The notes: generated by a model not told the origin, from the sequence alone. 64,000 nt of DNA from Cupriavidus sp. WGlv3 (GCF_023952475.1 NZ_JALHRX010000016.1:62001-126000), one strand, 5' to 3'; positions 25,978 through 34,276 are shown, counted from the first letter of the stretch. Made by a program: numbers and translations.

Positions 25978-27099
25978 CTACTCCAGGAACTCGTCCCCTT
26001 CAGTGAGCGGCGCATACCGGTACGTCGCCGGCGTCCGGCTCAGCTTCACCGGCGCCCCCAGCCCCTGGTACCCTCCTTCCATCTCCACCACCATCTCGCG
26101 GTGCCGCGTATGCGGATGCTGCAAGGCATCGGCCACCGACAGCACCGGCGCGCACGGCACGCCCGCGGCCACCAGCGTATCCGCCAGCGCCTTGCCGTCG
26201 AGCGTGCGCATGCGCGCTTCCAGTTCGGCCTTGAGCGCCACGCGATTGACCGAACGCGCGCCGGCGGTGGCGTAGCGCTGGTCGTCGGCCAGCGCCGGCA
26301 CCTGCAGGTGCTCGCACAGGATGCGGAACTGCCGGTCGTTGCCCACCGCCAGGAAGACCGGGTCGGTGGCGGTGGCGACGGTGTCGTATGGATAGATGTT
26401 GGGATGCGCATTGCCGGTGCGCTGCGGCGTCTTGCCGCTCATGAACCAGTTGGCCGCGTGCGGATGCAGCAGCGACAGTCCCGAGTCATAGAGCGCGGCC
26501 TCGACGAACTGCCCGCGCCCGCTGCGGGCGCGCTCCTGCAGCGCCAGCAGCACGCCAATCACGGCGTTGAGCCCGGTCACCATGTCGACCACCGGCAAGC
26601 CCACGCGCAGCGGATCGCCATCGGCCTCGCCGTTGATGCTCAGGATGCCCGACATGGCCTGGATCGCGGCATCGTAGCCAGGCAGGCCGCCCAGCGGGCC
26701 GTCGGCGCCGAAGCCCGACACGCGGCAATGCACCAGCCGCGGGAAGCGCTCCGACAGCACGTCATAGCCCAGCCCCCACTTCTCCAGCGTGCCGGTCTTG
26801 AAGTTCTCGACCAGCACGTCGGCCTCGGCCAGCAGGGCCAGCAGCACCTCGCGGTCGGCTGCGGCGGTCAGGTCCAGCCGCATTACGCGCTTGTTGCGGT
26901 TCAGGCCGAAGTAGTAGGAGGCGACGCCGTCCCTGAACGGCGGACCCCAGGTACGGGTGTCGTCGCCCTGCGGCGGTTCGATCTTGAGCACGTCGGCGCC
27001 GTGGTCGCCCAGGATCTGTCCGCAGTACGGGCCGCCCAGGATGCGCGACAGGTCGACCACGCGGATGCCGGCAAGCGCGCCGGGATTGGCTTGGGTCAT
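25978..27099 (-). CDS. CaiB/BaiF family III CoA-transferase
   Basis: This 373-residue enzyme moves CoA between an acyl-CoA donor and a carboxylic acid. Family features are RVVDLSRILGGPYCGQIL (near residue 13), GADVLKIEPPQGDDTR with the catalytic Asp position shortly after the cofactor-binding region, YYFGLNRNKR, and VENFKTGTLEKWGLGYD. Length fits the family (about 380-410). The ATG at 27099 (MTQANPGAL) is the natural start. It is the third gene of a minus-strand set after an AidB-like dehydrogenase and a Bug binding protein, so it probably activates the acid whose capture the Bug protein serves. Confidence 0.92.
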   Translation of the reverse strand: MTQANPGALAGIRVVDLSRILGGPYCGQILGDHGADVLKIEPPQGDDTRTWGPPFRDGVASYYFGLNRNKRVMRLDLTAAADREVLLALLAEADVLVENFKTGTLEKWGLGYDVLSERFPRLVHCRVSGFGADGPLGGLPGYDAAIQAMSGILSINGEADGDPLRVGLPVVDMVTGLNAVIGVLLALQERARSGRGQFVEAALYDSGLSLLHPHAANWFMSGKTPQRTGNAHPNIYPYDTVATATDPVFLAVGNDRQFRILCEHLQVPALADDQRYATAGARSVNRVALKAELEARMRTLDGKALADTLVAAGVPCAPVLSVADALQHPHTRHREMVVEMEGGYQGLGAPVKLSRTPATYRYAPLTEGDEFLE

Positions 27100-27121
27100 G
27101 GCTGCGATTCCCTTGGCGTCG

Positions 27122-28096
27122 TCAATCGAGCTGGGCGCCGGACTTCTGCACCACGGCGCGCCACTTGCCCACCTCGGCCTTGACGAAGCTGCCGAGCTGC
27201 TCCGGCGTGGTCGACGGTGCGAACTCCAGGCCTTGCGCCTGCAGGGTCTTGCGCACATCGGGCTGCTTCAGCGCCTCGGCAAAGGCGCGGTTGAGCTTGC
27301 CGATCACCTCCGCCGGCGTGCCGGCCGGCGCGACCACGCCGAAGAACACCGACACGTCGAACCCCGGCACGCCCTGCTCGGCCACCGTCGGCACCTCCGG
27401 CAGCGCCTGCGAGCGGGCCTTGGTGGTCACGCCTAGCGCGCGCACCTTGCCGCTCTTGATGAAGGGCATCGCCGTCAGCACGTCGGTGAAGGTCATGCTG
27501 ACCTGACCGCCCAGCAGGTCGTTCAGCGCGGGGCCGGTGCCCTTGTACGGGATGTGCTGGAAATCGGTGCCGGTGACGTTGTTGAACAGCACGCCCGCCA
27601 GGTGCGACGAAGCGCCATTGCCGGACGAGGCATAGGTCAGCTTGCCCGGGTTGGCCTTGCCATAGGCAATCAGCTCGTTGACGTTCCTGGCCGGCACCGA
27701 CGGATTGACCACCAGCACGTTGGGCAGCTGGCCGATCTGGATCACCGGGGTAAAGCTCTTGACCGGATCGTAGTTGATCTTGCGGTACAGGCTGACGTTG
27801 ATCGCCAGCGGCGCCGAGGTGCCGAACATCAGCGTGTAGCCGTCGGGCTCGGCGCGCGCCACCGCCTCGGCGCCGATATTGCCGCCGGCGCCGGCACGGT
27901 TCTCGACCACCACCGGCTGGCCGAGGCTGGTCTTGAGCGCGGCGGCGAGCGTGCGCGCCATGGCATCGGTGGGGCCGCCCGGCGGATAGGTGACCACCAT
28001 CATGATCGGCTTGGACGGAAAGTCCTTCTGCGCGAAGGCGGGGGCGATAAACAGCGAACACGCGGCGATGGCCGCGACGCGGTGCCAGAGTTTCAT
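27122..28096 (-). CDS. TctC/Bug-family periplasmic binding protein
   Basis: This 324-residue protein has a Sec signal peptide (residues 1-22, ending FAQ) and Bug-family blocks: FPSKPIMMVVTYPPGGPTD near 25, VENRAGAGGNIGAEAVA near 65, DGYTLMFGT and LPEVPTVAEQGVPGF near 245. Bug proteins bind small carboxylic acids for tripartite transporters or signalling. No TctA/TctB membrane genes are present, so it is an orphan, as is common in Burkholderiales. A strong Shine-Dalgarno (AGGAGA) precedes the ATG at 28096; the upstream open frame reads through hairpin repeat copy 3 and was dropped. Confidence 0.93.
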   Translation of the reverse strand: MKLWHRVAAIAACSLFIAPAFAQKDFPSKPIMMVVTYPPGGPTDAMARTLAAALKTSLGQPVVVENRAGAGGNIGAEAVARAEPDGYTLMFGTSAPLAINVSLYRKINYDPVKSFTPVIQIGQLPNVLVVNPSVPARNVNELIAYGKANPGKLTYASSGNGASSHLAGVLFNNVTGTDFQHIPYKGTGPALNDLLGGQVSMTFTDVLTAMPFIKSGKVRALGVTTKARSQALPEVPTVAEQGVPGFDVSVFFGVVAPAGTPAEVIGKLNRAFAEALKQPDVRKTLQAQGLEFAPSTTPEQLGSFVKAEVGKWRAVVQKSGAQLD

Positions 28097-28166
28097 GGCG
28101 TTGTCTCCTGGTGTAGGACGTCTCCCGCGGGGTGTGCGGGATGGTTGGGGCGTCTTCGGGCGGGGT

Positions 28167-28195
28167 GCTCCCTCTCCCGCTTCGGGAGAGGGAGC
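28167..28195. repeat. GC-rich hairpin repeat, copy 3
   Basis: Arms GCTCCCTCTCCCG and CGGGAGAGGGAGC (13 bp) surround CTT. It lies between the AidB-like dehydrogenase stop and the Bug gene start, within a co-directional set, so it may uncouple expression of the two. Confidence 0.85.
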
Positions 28196-28219
28196 GAACA
28201 ATGGGTTCAGGTTGCGGCG

Positions 28220-30058
28220 TCAGAACACGTTGACCGCATCGACCGCGCCGGCCGCGCGCACCGCGCCATCGTCGGCGGGCGCCACCGTTTCGGCCAGCCA
28301 TGCCGGCTCCTCGCTTGCGGCGAGCGGGTCCTGCGGCAGCACGCGGTGGCGCAGCACCAGCTGCGCCAGCCGCATGCGCCGCACCGAGCCGATGCGCCCG
28401 GCTTCCCAGGCCATCGCCACCGCGCTGGTCACGTGGTACAGCGCCGAGGCTGCCTGGCGCGCCAGCAGCTCGCCGTCGGCGCCGGCCGCGGCGGCCTGAG
28501 CGGCCAGCTTCGCGGCGGTGGCGATGGCGCCTTCGAATACGGCGCGGGCACCGGCCTGCATCGGGGTATCGGCCAGCAGCCCGGCCAGGTGCGCTTGCAG
28601 CACCGGCAACGCGCCCTCGCGCCGGACCGCGCGCAGCACGTCGAGCGCGACGATATTGCTGGTGCCTTCCCAGATCGAGCCCAGGTGGGCGTCGCGCACC
28701 AGGCGCGGGTCGCTCCATTCCTCGATATAGCCGCAGCCGCCGCGAATCTCCATGGCGTCGCCGGTGACCTTGCGCGCGTCGCGGCAGGCGCGGAACTTGA
28801 TCAGCGGGGTCAGGATGCGCATCAGCGCGTAGGCATCGGGCTCGCCCGCGTCGGCGCGGCGCAGCGCCTCGGCGGTCTGGAACACCATGGTGCGCGCCTG
28901 CTCGGTGGGCAGCGTCAGCTTGAGCAGCTGGCGGCGCATCAGCGGCATGTCCTGCAGGCGCTTGCCGAAGGCCTGGCGCTCGCGCGCGATGAACAGGCCC
29001 TCGGTCAGCGCGCGGCGCATCAGCCCGGCGGCGCGCACGCCGTTGGACAGGCGCGAGTTGTTGATCATGTCGGCCATCTGCACGAAGCCGCGGCCGGGCT
29101 CGCCGACCAGGTAGGCGTGCGCGCCTTCCAGACGGATCTCGCCGCTGGCCATCGAGCGCGTGCCCAGCTTGTGCTTGAGCCGGATGATGCGGTAGTGGTT
29201 GGCGCTGCCGTCTTCCAGCTGGCGCGAAAGCAGAAACAGCGACACGCCCTTGTGGCCGGGCACGGCATTGCCGGCCTCGTCTTCCACGCGCGCCAGCACC
29301 ATCGCCAGCGCGGCATCGGGGTTGGAGCAGAACCACTTGTCGCCATGCAGGCGCCAGCCGCCCTCGGCCGAGGCATCGCGCACCGCGCGGGTGGCGGTGG
29401 CGGCGACGTCGGAGCCGGCGCCCTGTTCGGTCATGAACATCGCGCCCTGGTACAGGTCGTCAAAGACCTGCGTGGTCAGGTTGGGCAGGAAGCGCCCGAC
29501 CAGCGCCGGGTCGCCGAACTTGCGCAGCGTGCGCGTCAGCGAATCGGTCATCGACAGCGGGCAGCACAGGCCGAATTCAGCCTGCACAAACAAATATGTG
29601 AGCGCGTACTTGGCCGCCGGCGGCATGGGCTTGTCCCAGCCCAGCACGCCGCCGCGGTGCGACGCCGCGGCGAGCCCGAATTCGGCAAAGGCCACGCGCT
29701 CCATCTCGACATAGGCCGGGTGCTTGTCGATGCGCTGCGCATCCACGCCGGCGCGGGTGCGGTAAGTCAGTTCCGGCGGGTTGCGATCGGCCACGCCGGC
29801 CAGCTCGTCGAGCACGCCGCCGGCCAGCGCGCCCATGCGCTCGAGATGGGGCAACAGGTGGTTGAACAGGTCGGGCGGCAGGTACAGCGGCAGTAGCGCG
29901 CGCAGGTCCGGGTCGGCAGCGAGCAGGCTGCCGCCCTGGCGGTCGGGCACCGGATGGACGGCGGCTGCAGCGGGTGCAGCGGGTGCAGCGGGTGCAGCAG
30001 GTGCGGCGGGTGCGGCCTGGTGTTGCTGGGGGATGTCGCGCACAGCGCTGGATGGCAT
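28220..30058 (-). CDS. AidB-like acyl-CoA dehydrogenase with Pro/Ala N-terminal extension
   Basis: This 612-residue flavoprotein belongs to the acyl-CoA dehydrogenase superfamily. MTEQGAGSDVAAT (FAD/substrate region, near residue 214), GDKWFCSNPDA, RIIRLKHKLGTRSMASGEI, INNSRLSNGVRAAGLMRRA, GGCGYIEEWSDPRLVRD and the SIWEGTSNIVALDVLR end recall AidB and related long enzymes. Residues about 16-34 are a Pro-Ala repeat coded by 9-bp tandem units, probably a flexible linker. It is the first gene of the set with Bug and CaiB, divergent from a LysR. It may oxidise a CoA ester formed by the CoA transferase; a DNA-protection role like that of AidB cannot be excluded. Start at 30058 follows CAGGAGA. Confidence 0.88.
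   Translation of the reverse strand: MPSSAVRDIPQQHQAAPAAPAAPAAPAAPAAAAVHPVPDRQGGSLLAADPDLRALLPLYLPPDLFNHLLPHLERMGALAGGVLDELAGVADRNPPELTYRTRAGVDAQRIDKHPAYVEMERVAFAEFGLAAASHRGGVLGWDKPMPPAAKYALTYLFVQAEFGLCCPLSMTDSLTRTLRKFGDPALVGRFLPNLTTQVFDDLYQGAMFMTEQGAGSDVAATATRAVRDASAEGGWRLHGDKWFCSNPDAALAMVLARVEDEAGNAVPGHKGVSLFLLSRQLEDGSANHYRIIRLKHKLGTRSMASGEIRLEGAHAYLVGEPGRGFVQMADMINNSRLSNGVRAAGLMRRALTEGLFIARERQAFGKRLQDMPLMRRQLLKLTLPTEQARTMVFQTAEALRRADAGEPDAYALMRILTPLIKFRACRDARKVTGDAMEIRGGCGYIEEWSDPRLVRDAHLGSIWEGTSNIVALDVLRAVRREGALPVLQAHLAGLLADTPMQAGARAVFEGAIATAAKLAAQAAAAGADGELLARQAASALYHVTSAVAMAWEAGRIGSVRRMRLAQLVLRHRVLPQDPLAASEEPAWLAETVAPADDGAVRAAGAVDAVNVF
29966..30010. repeat. 9-bp tandem repeat inside the acyl-CoA dehydrogenase gene
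   Basis: Five 9-base units of TGCAGCGGG (three identical, then TGCAGCAGG and TGCGGCGGG) encode successive Pro-Ala-Ala triplets on the minus strand. Being in-frame, copy-number change would only alter linker length. Confidence 0.85.
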
Positions 30059-30176
30059 GGCAGGTCTCCTGGTATGGCGGTGCCGGCTTGCGGCCCCTTT
30101 GGCCTCCATTATTTAAACCCCAAGGATTTGCGTCTAATTCTAAAATTGGCTTGATCCATATAATTTCTGTATCGCC

Positions 30177-31112
30177 ATGGAATTCCGCCACCTGCGTTAC
30201 TTCCTCGTGCTGGCCGAGGAACTGCACTTTGGCCGCGCCGCGCGCCGGCTGGCCATCTCGCAGCCGCCGCTGTCGCTCAATATCCAGCAGCTCGAGGCTT
30301 CGGTCGGGGCACGGCTGTTCGACCGCGACAGCCGCGGCGTGCGGCTGACCGCGGCCGGGCGGGCCTTCCGCGAATCGGCCACGGCGCTGCTGGCGCAGGC
30401 CGAGGCCGCGCGGGTGCTGGCGCGCGAGATCGAAGCGGGCGCCATCGGCCGCCTGCGCGTGGGCTTTGTTGGCTCGATGCTGTACCGCGGGCTGCCGCAG
30501 ACGTTGCGCGAGTTCGAGGCGGCCTATCCCGGCATCCACGTGGCGCTGACCGAGCTGAACTCGCAGGAACAGATCGACGCGCTGCTGCATGACGAGCTCG
30601 ACGCCGCCTTCATCCACACCGGCCGGGTGCCGGACGCGCTGCAGGCCACGCTGGTGCACGCCGAGCCGTTCGTCTGCTGCCTGCCCGCCGACCACGCGCT
30701 GGCCGGGCTGGCGGAACTGCCGCTGACGTCCTTGCGCGGCGAACCGTTCGTGCTGTTCTCGCGCAAGGCCTCGCCCGACTATTACAGCCGTATCTTCGAC
30801 ATGTGCGCCGCGCAAGGCTTCTTCCCGCAGATCCGGCACGAGGTGCGGCACTGGCTGTCGGTGGTGTCGCTGGTGTCGCAGGGCATGGGCGTGGCGGTGG
30901 TGCCGGCGGCGCTGGCGCGCTCCGGCATGGCCGGCGCGGCGTTCCGGCCGCTGGCGGAGGCGGCGGTGCGCTCGGAGGTCTATTGCGCCTGGAAGACCGC
31001 GCCGGACCATCCGGCGCGCGACCACTTCGTCGCCATGGTGGCGGGCAAGGCGGGGGAGCCGAAGCGCAGCCATAAAGAAAAAGCCACCGGTCCAGGGACC
31101 GATGGCTTGTGA
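30177..31112 (+). CDS. LysR-family transcriptional regulator
   Basis: This 311-residue regulator starts MEFRHLRYFLVLAEELHFGR, the standard start of the CatR/BenM/CbbR-like side of the family, with the HTH in AARRLAISQPPLSLNI. The effector domain runs from about 92 to 295. It is divergent from the AidB-Bug-CaiB set across 118 bp of AT-rich DNA and is its probable regulator. The last ten or so codons (after AGEPKRS) lie inside a hairpin and read as a low-confidence tail, so the gene ends within a terminator structure. Confidence 0.92.
   Translation: MEFRHLRYFLVLAEELHFGRAARRLAISQPPLSLNIQQLEASVGARLFDRDSRGVRLTAAGRAFRESATALLAQAEAARVLAREIEAGAIGRLRVGFVGSMLYRGLPQTLREFEAAYPGIHVALTELNSQEQIDALLHDELDAAFIHTGRVPDALQATLVHAEPFVCCLPADHALAGLAELPLTSLRGEPFVLFSRKASPDYYSRIFDMCAAQGFFPQIRHEVRHWLSVVSLVSQGMGVAVVPAALARSGMAGAAFRPLAEAAVRSEVYCAWKTAPDHPARDHFVAMVAGKAGEPKRSHKEKATGPGTDGL
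31074..31108 (-). terminator. intrinsic terminator on the minus strand, inside the LysR 3' end
   Basis: Stem AAGCCA-C-CGGTCC / GGACCG-A-TGGCTT (two 6-bp blocks with one mismatch, 2-base loop). On the minus strand it is followed by TTTTTCTTT. The uridine run lies on the minus strand only, so it would stop transcripts running antisense to the LysR gene. Confidence 0.6.
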
Positions 31113-31425
31113 AGTACGCGTGGAACGGGGTGTTCAGCGTGCTGCGAGCTTAACGCCGCTGGCTTACGGAATCCAATAACGCAATTGTAGTAATTGATCG
31201 ATGCAGCACGCCGCACTCGCGCTCGCTGCGCGCTCAGCTATCCGCCCCCTGAGCGGTTATCATTCGCCTCCTGCCGCGCCCCGGTGCGGCAATGGCAGGC
31301 TTGCCCATCCTTTGAGGGGGCAACGCAAAGCCTCATTTGCGATACAATGAAAACGATTTTCATTTACACACCCCGGCGCGGTCGCACCGACCGCTTGGCG
31401 GCAGGCCGCGCCACGGACTGGAAGC
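31113..31425. other. 313-bp intergenic region upstream of feoA
   Basis: It contains the Fur box at 31348-31362 near its right end. On the minus strand it also holds a possible -10 element (TACAAT at 31184-31189) about 75 bases before the antisense-facing terminator; no convincing -35 element accompanies it. No protein gene is seen. Confidence 0.55.
31348..31362. promoter_or_regulatory. Fur box upstream of feoA
   Basis: TGAAAACGATTTTCA is a 7-1-7 inverted repeat with one mismatch to self-symmetry and fits the Fur consensus (TGATAATnATTATCA) well. It lies 64 bp before the feoA start, in an AT-rich patch that stands out from the GC-rich surroundings. It predicts iron repression of feoAB. Confidence 0.8.
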
Positions 31426-31740
31426 ATGATGCGGTTGTCTGAACTTCCACGGCGCACGCCCGCCGTAGTGCAATCGGTGGACGACGCCACCCCTGGGGAT
31501 CCGGTTGCGCGCCGCCTGCGCGAACTGGGCTTCGTTGCCGGCGAAGCCGTGCAGGTCATCGCCTACGGGCCGTTCGGCATGGACCCGCTGGTGGCGCAGG
31601 TAGGCTTCACGCGCTTTGCGCTGCGCCGCTCGGAGGCGGCGCGCATCGGCGTGGAAATCGCCAGCGCCTCGGTCACCCGCATCGCCCCCGCCACGCAGGG
31701 CGACGAGACTGCCCAACCGTCCGCCCAGCGGACCGCCTGA
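31426..31740 (+). CDS. feoA: ferrous iron transport protein A
   Basis: This 104-residue SH3-like cytoplasmic protein (core residues about 1-85) assists FeoB. The core motif RRLRELGFVAGEAVQVI, a turn around GPFGMDPLVAQVGFTRFALRRSEA and VEI are standard. Two adjacent ATG codons at 31426 and 31429 can start it; GGAA is better spaced for the second. The C-terminal 20 residues are a polar tail. It is the first gene of the feo operon. Confidence 0.93.
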   Translation: MMRLSELPRRTPAVVQSVDDATPGDPVARRLRELGFVAGEAVQVIAYGPFGMDPLVAQVGFTRFALRRSEAARIGVEIASASVTRIAPATQGDETAQPSAQRTA

Positions 31741-31754
31741 GCCTTCCCCGGATT

Positions 31755-33611
31755 ATGTCTGCAGCTGCTTCCCCTTCTGCCCTGCGCATTGCGCTGGTCG
31801 GCAATCCCAATTGCGGCAAGACCGCACTGTTCAACCGCCTGACCGGCAGCCGCCAGAAGGTGGCCAACTACGCCGGCGTCACCGTCGAGCGCAAGGAAGG
31901 CTACTTCGTGTCGCCGGCCGGGCGCCAGGTGCGCATCCTGGACCTGCCCGGCGCCTACAGCCTGCATGCGGCCAGCCTGGATGAAGCCATCACGCGCGAT
32001 GTCTGCCTGGGCCAGCGCGCCGGCGAAGCGCGCCCGGACCTGCTGGTGTCGGTGGTCGACGCCACCAACCTGCGCCTGCACCTGCGCTTCGTGCTGGAAC
32101 TGCGCCAGCTGGGGCTGCCGATGGTGGTGGTGCTCAATATGAGCGACGCGGCCGCGCGCCGCGGCATCCAGATTGACCGCGACAAGTTGTCGGCCGCGCT
32201 CGGCGTGCCGGTGGTCAGCACCGTGGCGGTCCGGCGCGACGGCGCCGCGGCGCTGGTCAGCCTGCTCGATGCCACGCTGCCGCCGGCCCCGCCGGCTGGC
32301 ACTGCCTCCGGCCCTGACTTCGACGTGCATGCCGAAGTCAACCGCCTGCTGTCGGCCGCGGTGAGCATGCCGGCGCGCACCGCCGCGCTGGACGACCGCA
32401 TCGACCGCATCGTGCTGCATCCGGTATTCGGCCTGCTGCTGCTGGCGGTGCTGCTGTTCCTGATGTTCCAGGCGGTGTTCTCCTGGGCCGAGCCGCTGAT
32501 GGACGGCATCGAGGGCGGCGTGCACTGGGCCGGCGAGATGCTGGGCGCCTGGCTGCCCGACGGCATGCTCAAGAGCCTGCTGGTCGATGGCCTGGTCGCC
32601 GGGCTGGGCAGCGTGGTGGTGTTCCTGCCGCAGATCCTGATCCTGTTTCTGTTCATCCTGACGCTGGAAGAATCCGGCTACCTGCCGCGCGCGGCGTTCC
32701 TGCTCGACCGCCTGATGATGGGCGCGGGGCTGTCGGGGCGCTCGTTCATCCCGCTGCTGTCGAGCTTTGCCTGCGCCATCCCCGGCATCATGGCCACGCG
32801 CACCATCCAGGACCCACGCGACCGGCTCACCACCATCCTGGTGGCGCCGCTGATGACCTGCTCGGCGCGGCTGCCGGTCTATGCGCTGCTGATCGGCGCG
32901 TTCATCCCCGAGCGCACCGTGATGGGCCTGTTCAACCTGCAGGGGCTGGTGCTGTTCGCGCTCTACGTGGCCGGCATCGTCAGCGCGCTGGTGGTGGCCT
33001 ATGCGCTCAAGTTCCTGCGCCGCGACCGCACCGACCATCCGCTGCTGATGGAGCTGCCGTCGTACCGTATCCCCAATCCGCGCGACATCGCGATCGGCCT
33101 GTGGGAGCGTACCCGCATCTTCCTGTCGCGCGTCGGCAAGGTGATCCTGGCGCTGACGGTGCTGCTGTGGTTCCTGTCGACCTTCCCGTCCGCGCCCGAG
33201 GGCGCGACCGCGCCGGCGATCGACTACAGCTTTGCCGGCATGATCGGCCACGCGCTGCAGAAGGTGTTCGCGCCGGTGGGCTTCAACTGGCAGATCTGCA
33301 TCGCGCTGGTGCCGGGCCTGGCCGCGCGCGAAGTCGCCGTGGGCGCGCTGGCCACGGTATACGCGCTGTCGGGCAGCGAAGAGACCGTGGCCACGCAACT
33401 GGCACCGATGATCGCCGCGCAATGGTCGCTGGCCACCGCGCTGTCGCTGCTGGCGTGGTACGTGTTCGCGCCGCAGTGCATCTCCACGCTGGCGGTGATC
33501 CGGCGCGAGACCGACTCCTGGAAGGTGATGGCGCTGTCGGCCGCCTACCTGACCGCGCTGGCCTACCTGGCCGCGTTCGTGACCTACCGCGTCGCGCTGA
33601 TGTTCAGCTGA
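31755..33611 (+). CDS. feoB: ferrous iron transporter B
   Basis: This 618-residue inner-membrane Fe(II) transporter has an N-terminal G-protein domain: G1 GNPNCGKT (residues 16-23), a Thr in NYAGVTVER for G2, DLPG for G3 and NMSD for G4. A helical GDI-like spacer and about eight membrane segments with Gate motifs follow. GLSGRSFIPLLSSFACAIPG carries the conserved Cys-containing gate sequence. It is shorter than E. coli FeoB (773 residues) and lacks its extra C-terminal part, as in other betaproteobacteria. It is 14 bp after feoA. Confidence 0.96.
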   Translation: MSAAASPSALRIALVGNPNCGKTALFNRLTGSRQKVANYAGVTVERKEGYFVSPAGRQVRILDLPGAYSLHAASLDEAITRDVCLGQRAGEARPDLLVSVVDATNLRLHLRFVLELRQLGLPMVVVLNMSDAAARRGIQIDRDKLSAALGVPVVSTVAVRRDGAAALVSLLDATLPPAPPAGTASGPDFDVHAEVNRLLSAAVSMPARTAALDDRIDRIVLHPVFGLLLLAVLLFLMFQAVFSWAEPLMDGIEGGVHWAGEMLGAWLPDGMLKSLLVDGLVAGLGSVVVFLPQILILFLFILTLEESGYLPRAAFLLDRLMMGAGLSGRSFIPLLSSFACAIPGIMATRTIQDPRDRLTTILVAPLMTCSARLPVYALLIGAFIPERTVMGLFNLQGLVLFALYVAGIVSALVVAYALKFLRRDRTDHPLLMELPSYRIPNPRDIAIGLWERTRIFLSRVGKVILALTVLLWFLSTFPSAPEGATAPAIDYSFAGMIGHALQKVFAPVGFNWQICIALVPGLAAREVAVGALATVYALSGSEETVATQLAPMIAAQWSLATALSLLAWYVFAPQCISTLAVIRRETDSWKVMALSAAYLTALAYLAAFVTYRVALMFS

Positions 33612-33625
33612 GGCCAGCCGCCGCC

Positions 33626-33937
33626 ATGAGCCTCTACCACGCCATCGAAACCCTGCTGGTCCCGCTGATCGTGCTGGCGTGCGCGGTATCGGTGGTGTCG
33701 CGCTACGCGCCGCGCACGCGCGAGCGCGTCAAGGCGGCGCTGGCGGCGCGCCTGGGCGGCCCCGCCGCCGCGGGCTGGCGCGGCCGCCTGGCCCGCTGGC
33801 TGGCCCCGCAGGCCGCGGCCGGCTGCGCCAGCGGCTGCGACGACGGCGGCTGCAATACCTGCGGCGCCAATACCACCACGCCGGCCAGCCAGGACAAGCC
33901 TGCCGAGCAGGTGGTGCGCTTCGTGCGCAAGCGCTGA
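33626..33937 (+). CDS. Cys-rich single-span membrane peptide of the feo operon
   Basis: This 103-residue protein has one N-terminal membrane helix (residues about 9-25, LLVPLIVLACAVSVV), a basic amphipathic stretch and a C-terminal cysteine cluster (GCASGCDDGGCNTCG, four Cys). It lies 14 bp after feoB, so it is in the feo operon. The plan (one helix, then Cys cluster) resembles the FeoB-associated Cys-rich membrane proteins of Firmicutes, and it takes the position of FeoC in enterobacteria. A role in handling Fe(II) next to FeoB, or in sensing oxygen or an Fe-S cluster, is inference. Confidence 0.8.
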   Translation: MSLYHAIETLLVPLIVLACAVSVVSRYAPRTRERVKAALAARLGGPAAAGWRGRLARWLAPQAAAGCASGCDDGGCNTCGANTTTPASQDKPAEQVVRFVRKR

Positions 33938-33964
33938 AGCGCGCTTTTCTCCTCCCTCATCCTC

Positions 33965-33985
33965 CACGCAGAAACGGGTACGCTT
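33965..33985 (+). repeat. dispersed 22-bp intergenic repeat, copy A
   Basis: CACGCAGAAACGGGTACGCT(T), 28 bp after the stop of the feo-linked peptide gene. The family consensus is ACGCAGAAnnnGGTACGCTT, with copies at 34102, 34158, 43115 (reverse) and 46986. Confidence 0.75.
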
Positions 33986-34101
33986 GCTGCTGCCGCATGG
34001 TCGCGGCAAGCGGCGGGGTGCGCGCGTCCGGACGTCTTTGCAGGCGGCGGCGTGGGCCCTTTTGCTGGTGAATCCAGCCCTTCGCAAGGCTTGCTCCCAT
34101 G

Positions 34102-34123
34102 CACGCAGAATTGGGTACGCTTT
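34102..34123 (+). repeat. dispersed 22-bp intergenic repeat, copy B
   Basis: CACGCAGAATTGGGTACGCT followed by TT. The same AATT variant occurs at 46986. GCTCCCATG precedes it directly; a similar CATGGGAGC lies near the 43115 copy, so the unit may be longer than 22 bp. Confidence 0.75.
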
Positions 34124-34157
34124 GCACGCTCGCCTGCCGGGAAGTGTCGAAAACGGG

Positions 34158-34179
34158 CACGCAGAAACGGGTACGCTTT
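34158..34179 (+). repeat. dispersed 22-bp intergenic repeat, copy C
   Basis: CACGCAGAAACGGGTACGCT followed by TT, the AAAC variant shared with copy A. It lies 48 bp before the terminator at 34228. Confidence 0.75.
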
Positions 34180-34227
34180 CGCCTTTGCCAAGCATTCCTG
34201 CCACACCGCCTGTGCCTTCGCAAAGCA

Positions 34228-34253
34228 AAACGCCCTCCATCCGGAGGGCGTTT
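34228..34253 (-). terminator. intrinsic terminator of the Ig-like lipoprotein gene
   Basis: A perfect 11-bp stem (AAACGCCCTCC / GGAGGGCGTTT) surrounds ATCC, with a further T on the minus strand. It begins 23 bp past the stop of the minus-strand lipoprotein gene and may also stop plus-strand transcripts from feo. Confidence 0.82.
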
Positions 34254-34276
34254 CGCCAGTCGCGGGATACCGGCGC

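Larger units (their letters stand above)
33938..34276. other. 339-bp intergenic region with three dispersed repeats and a terminator
   Basis: Space between the feo operon and a convergent lipoprotein gene. It holds three copies of the ~22-bp dispersed repeat (33965, 34102, 34158) and a terminator at 34228. No protein gene is credible here; open frames only read through the repeats. Confidence 0.7.

Noticed and set aside
24060..28195. The three GC-rich hairpins as part of a CRISPR array or IS ends
   Set aside because: They are more than 1.8 kb apart, have no spacers or transposase, and lie between ordinary genes.
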